From Actinomycetes bacterium (GTDB lineage: Bacteria > Actinomycetota > Acidimicrobiia > Acidimicrobiales > Bog-793), in contig JAKBAA010000025.1 in NCBI GenBank assembly GCA_021809425.1, positions 1 to 42,858 of the forward strand: 42,858 nucleotides of DNA. Reading direction: 5' to 3'. The notes beneath the pieces are model-generated. The model had not been told where the DNA came from, made no database searches, and was given only the letters and a program-made list of their open reading frames with translations. Of the stretch, positions 41,609 to 42,858 are shown piece after piece. The translations under genes were made by a program, and so were the position numbers. Each line of letters opens with the position of its first letter. The first letter of the stretch is position 1.

Positions 41609-42858
41609 GTGGTCGACAACCCGGAGCCGTCGTCGGCCGCCGCTTCCGAGCCGTCACCGGCCGAGGCGATGTACCGGTCGCTCTACCGTCGCTTCCGCCC
41701 GCAGCGCTTCGCCGAGGTGAAGGGTCAGGAGCACGTGACGGTGCCCCTGCGCAACGCCGTGCGCGACGAGCGGGTGACCCACGCCTACCTGTTCAGCGGG
41801 CCGCGCGGCACGGGGAAGACGTCGACGGCGCGCATCCTGGCCAAGGCCCTCAACTGCGAGGCGCCCGACGGGGGTGAGCCGTGCGGCCGGTGCGCCTCGT
41901 GCACGGCGATCGCCGCCGGCAGCTCGTTCGACGTCCACGAGCTCGACGCCGCCTCGACGAACGGTGTCGAGGCGATGCGCGATCTGGTGGCCCGGGCCGC
42001 CCTGGCGACGCCGGGACGGTGGAAGGTGTACATCGTCGACGAGGTCCACATGCTGTCGACGGCGGCCTCGAACGCCCTGCTGAAGACGCTGGAGGAGCCG
42101 CCGGACCACGTGGTGTTCGTGCTGGCCACGACCGACCCGCAGAAGGTGCTGGCGACGATCCGGAGCCGGACGCAGCACTACGAGTTCCACCTGCTCGACG
42201 ACGACGTGCTGGTGCCGCTGCTGTCCGAGGTGGCCGTGTCGGCCGAGCTCGACCTGCCCGACGGGGCGCTGGCGGCAGCGCTGCGACAGGGGCGGGGATC
42301 CGCCCGCGACGCCCTGTCGGCGCTCGACCAGGTTGCGGCCGGGGGGGTGGTCATCGAGGAGGAGGCGACGCTTGCGCCCGTCCTCGAGGCGCTGGCCGAC
42401 CGGGACGTGGCCGCCGCCCTGACCGCCGTGGACGCCGCCGTGCGGGCCGGGCGCGATCCGCAGCTGCTCGCCGTCGACCTCGTCGAGCGGCTCCGTCGCG
42501 CCTTCTTCGTGCTGGTCGCCCCGTCGCTGCGCCCGCCCGGCGAGCGCCCGGTCGAGCGCGGCGAGGCCGAGGCCGCCGCCGCCCTCGGCACGGCGCGGCT
42601 CGTGCGGGCGATGGAGGTGCTCGGGAGCGCCGCCGTCACGATGCGGGAGGCGGCCGAGCCGCGCATCGCCCTCGAGGTGGCCCTCGTCCGGCTGACCCAC
42701 CCCGAGGCCGACGACTCGCCCGCCGCCCTCCTCGAGCGCCTCGAGCGCCTCGAGCGCCAGCTCGCCGCCGGGGCGCTCCCGGCCACGTCGAGCGTGCCGC
42801 GTCACGGGGGCGCCCCACCGCCGCCGGCTCCCCCGCCGGCCGCCCCACCGCCGGCCCG
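41609..42858 (+). CDS. dnaX: DNA polymerase III subunit gamma/tau (3' end beyond window)
   Basis: The frame runs off the right edge, so about 416 residues are visible. It encodes the clamp-loader ATPase: Walker A GPRGTGKTS (64-72), zinc-module cysteines C83, C92, C95 and C98, Walker B VDEVHML (143-149), the ATTDPQKVLATIRSR sensor block and the RGSARDALSALDQV lid. After about residue 385 it becomes a Pro/Ala-rich tail, as expected for the tau extension. The GTG at 41609 is favoured because of the -10 at 41595; an in-frame ATG at 41669 immediately before YRSLYRRFRP is the alternative. Confidence 0.94.
   Translation, partial: MVDNPEPSSAAASEPSPAEAMYRSLYRRFRPQRFAEVKGQEHVTVPLRNAVRDERVTHAYLFSGPRGTGKTSTARILAKALNCEAPDGGEPCGRCASCTAIAAGSSFDVHELDAASTNGVEAMRDLVARAALATPGRWKVYIVDEVHMLSTAASNALLKTLEEPPDHVVFVLATTDPQKVLATIRSRTQHYEFHLLDDDVLVPLLSEVAVSAELDLPDGALAAALRQGRGSARDALSALDQVAAGGVVIEEEATLAPVLEALADRDVAAALTAVDAAVRAGRDPQLLAVDLVERLRRAFFVLVAPSLRPPGERPVERGEAEAAAALGTARLVRAMEVLGSAAVTMREAAEPRIALEVALVRLTHPEADDSPAALLERLERLERQLAAGALPATSSVPRHGGAPPPPAPPPAAPPPA

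Overview
The window is a stretch of very GC-rich, gene-dense chromosome, almost certainly from an actinobacterium. Evidence includes a WhiB protein, a GlnR-type regulator, an ArsA/Get3-like ATPase pair beside whiB, a MarP-like protease, an ErpA/IscA carrier, frequent GTG starts and many apparently leaderless promoters. The sigma factor and the hypothetical genes look more like Acidimicrobiia than Mycobacteriales or Streptomycetales, but that is inference. I see no insertion sequence, prophage or CRISPR array. No gene-free stretch exceeds 300 bases; the largest gap is about 190 bases and holds an octamer repeat array.

Layout. (1) 3-4604: a catabolic-looking operon with two inositol-monophosphatase-like genes, two tandem glycerophosphodiesterase genes and glpD. 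(2) 4625-8099, minus strand: nadE, a ferritin-like hypothetical gene and a primary-type sigma-70 factor. (3) 8246-10275: a type I glutamine synthetase followed by a GlnR-like orphan regulator whose receiver domain lacks a normal phosphoacceptor. (4) 10408-14789: erpA and whiB on the minus strand, then on the plus strand two ArsA-like ATPases, a receiver-only protein, a CBS/CorC-like protein and a tRNA-Pro that overlaps its stop codon. (5) 14860-18861: a DUF488 gene, a CopD-like membrane protein, a soluble MgtE-type sensor (N domain plus CBS) and a divergent Nramp-family transporter. (6) 19045-22766: an unrecognised gene, a truncated CHAP-like ORF, proS and a 3-mercaptopyruvate-type sulfurtransferase. 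(7) 22810-25063, minus strand: lysC (with a probable internal beta-subunit start) and asd. (8) 25105-26590: two cyclophilins. (9) 26631-30220, minus strand: a peptidase-S51-like protein lacking its serine, a histidine phosphatase, a VIT-type metal transporter and an ArsB-like permease. (10) 30389-37282: an OmpR-type response regulator, a pyrE-like gene, a MarP-like protease, the octamer array, a GH15 glycosidase, a zinc alcohol/glucose dehydrogenase and a metallo-beta-lactamase-fold protein. (11) 37307-42858: tRNA-Ser(CGA), then a minus-strand operon (S9 peptidase, tadA, alpha/beta hydrolase), tRNA-Ser(GGA), the SRP RNA and the start of dnaX.

The most consistent regulatory pattern is a TANNNT hexamer lying 6-10 bases upstream of a start codon that has no ribosome binding site. 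It occurs at about fourteen genes on both strands, and is what leaderless transcription from sigma-A-type promoters would look like. The most interesting functional pairing is the stand-alone MgtE cytosolic-type sensor directly upstream of an Nramp homologue whose metal-site motifs are altered (DPGN to DAGG, MPH to APW). This suggests a magnesium-type transporter with a separately encoded sensor.
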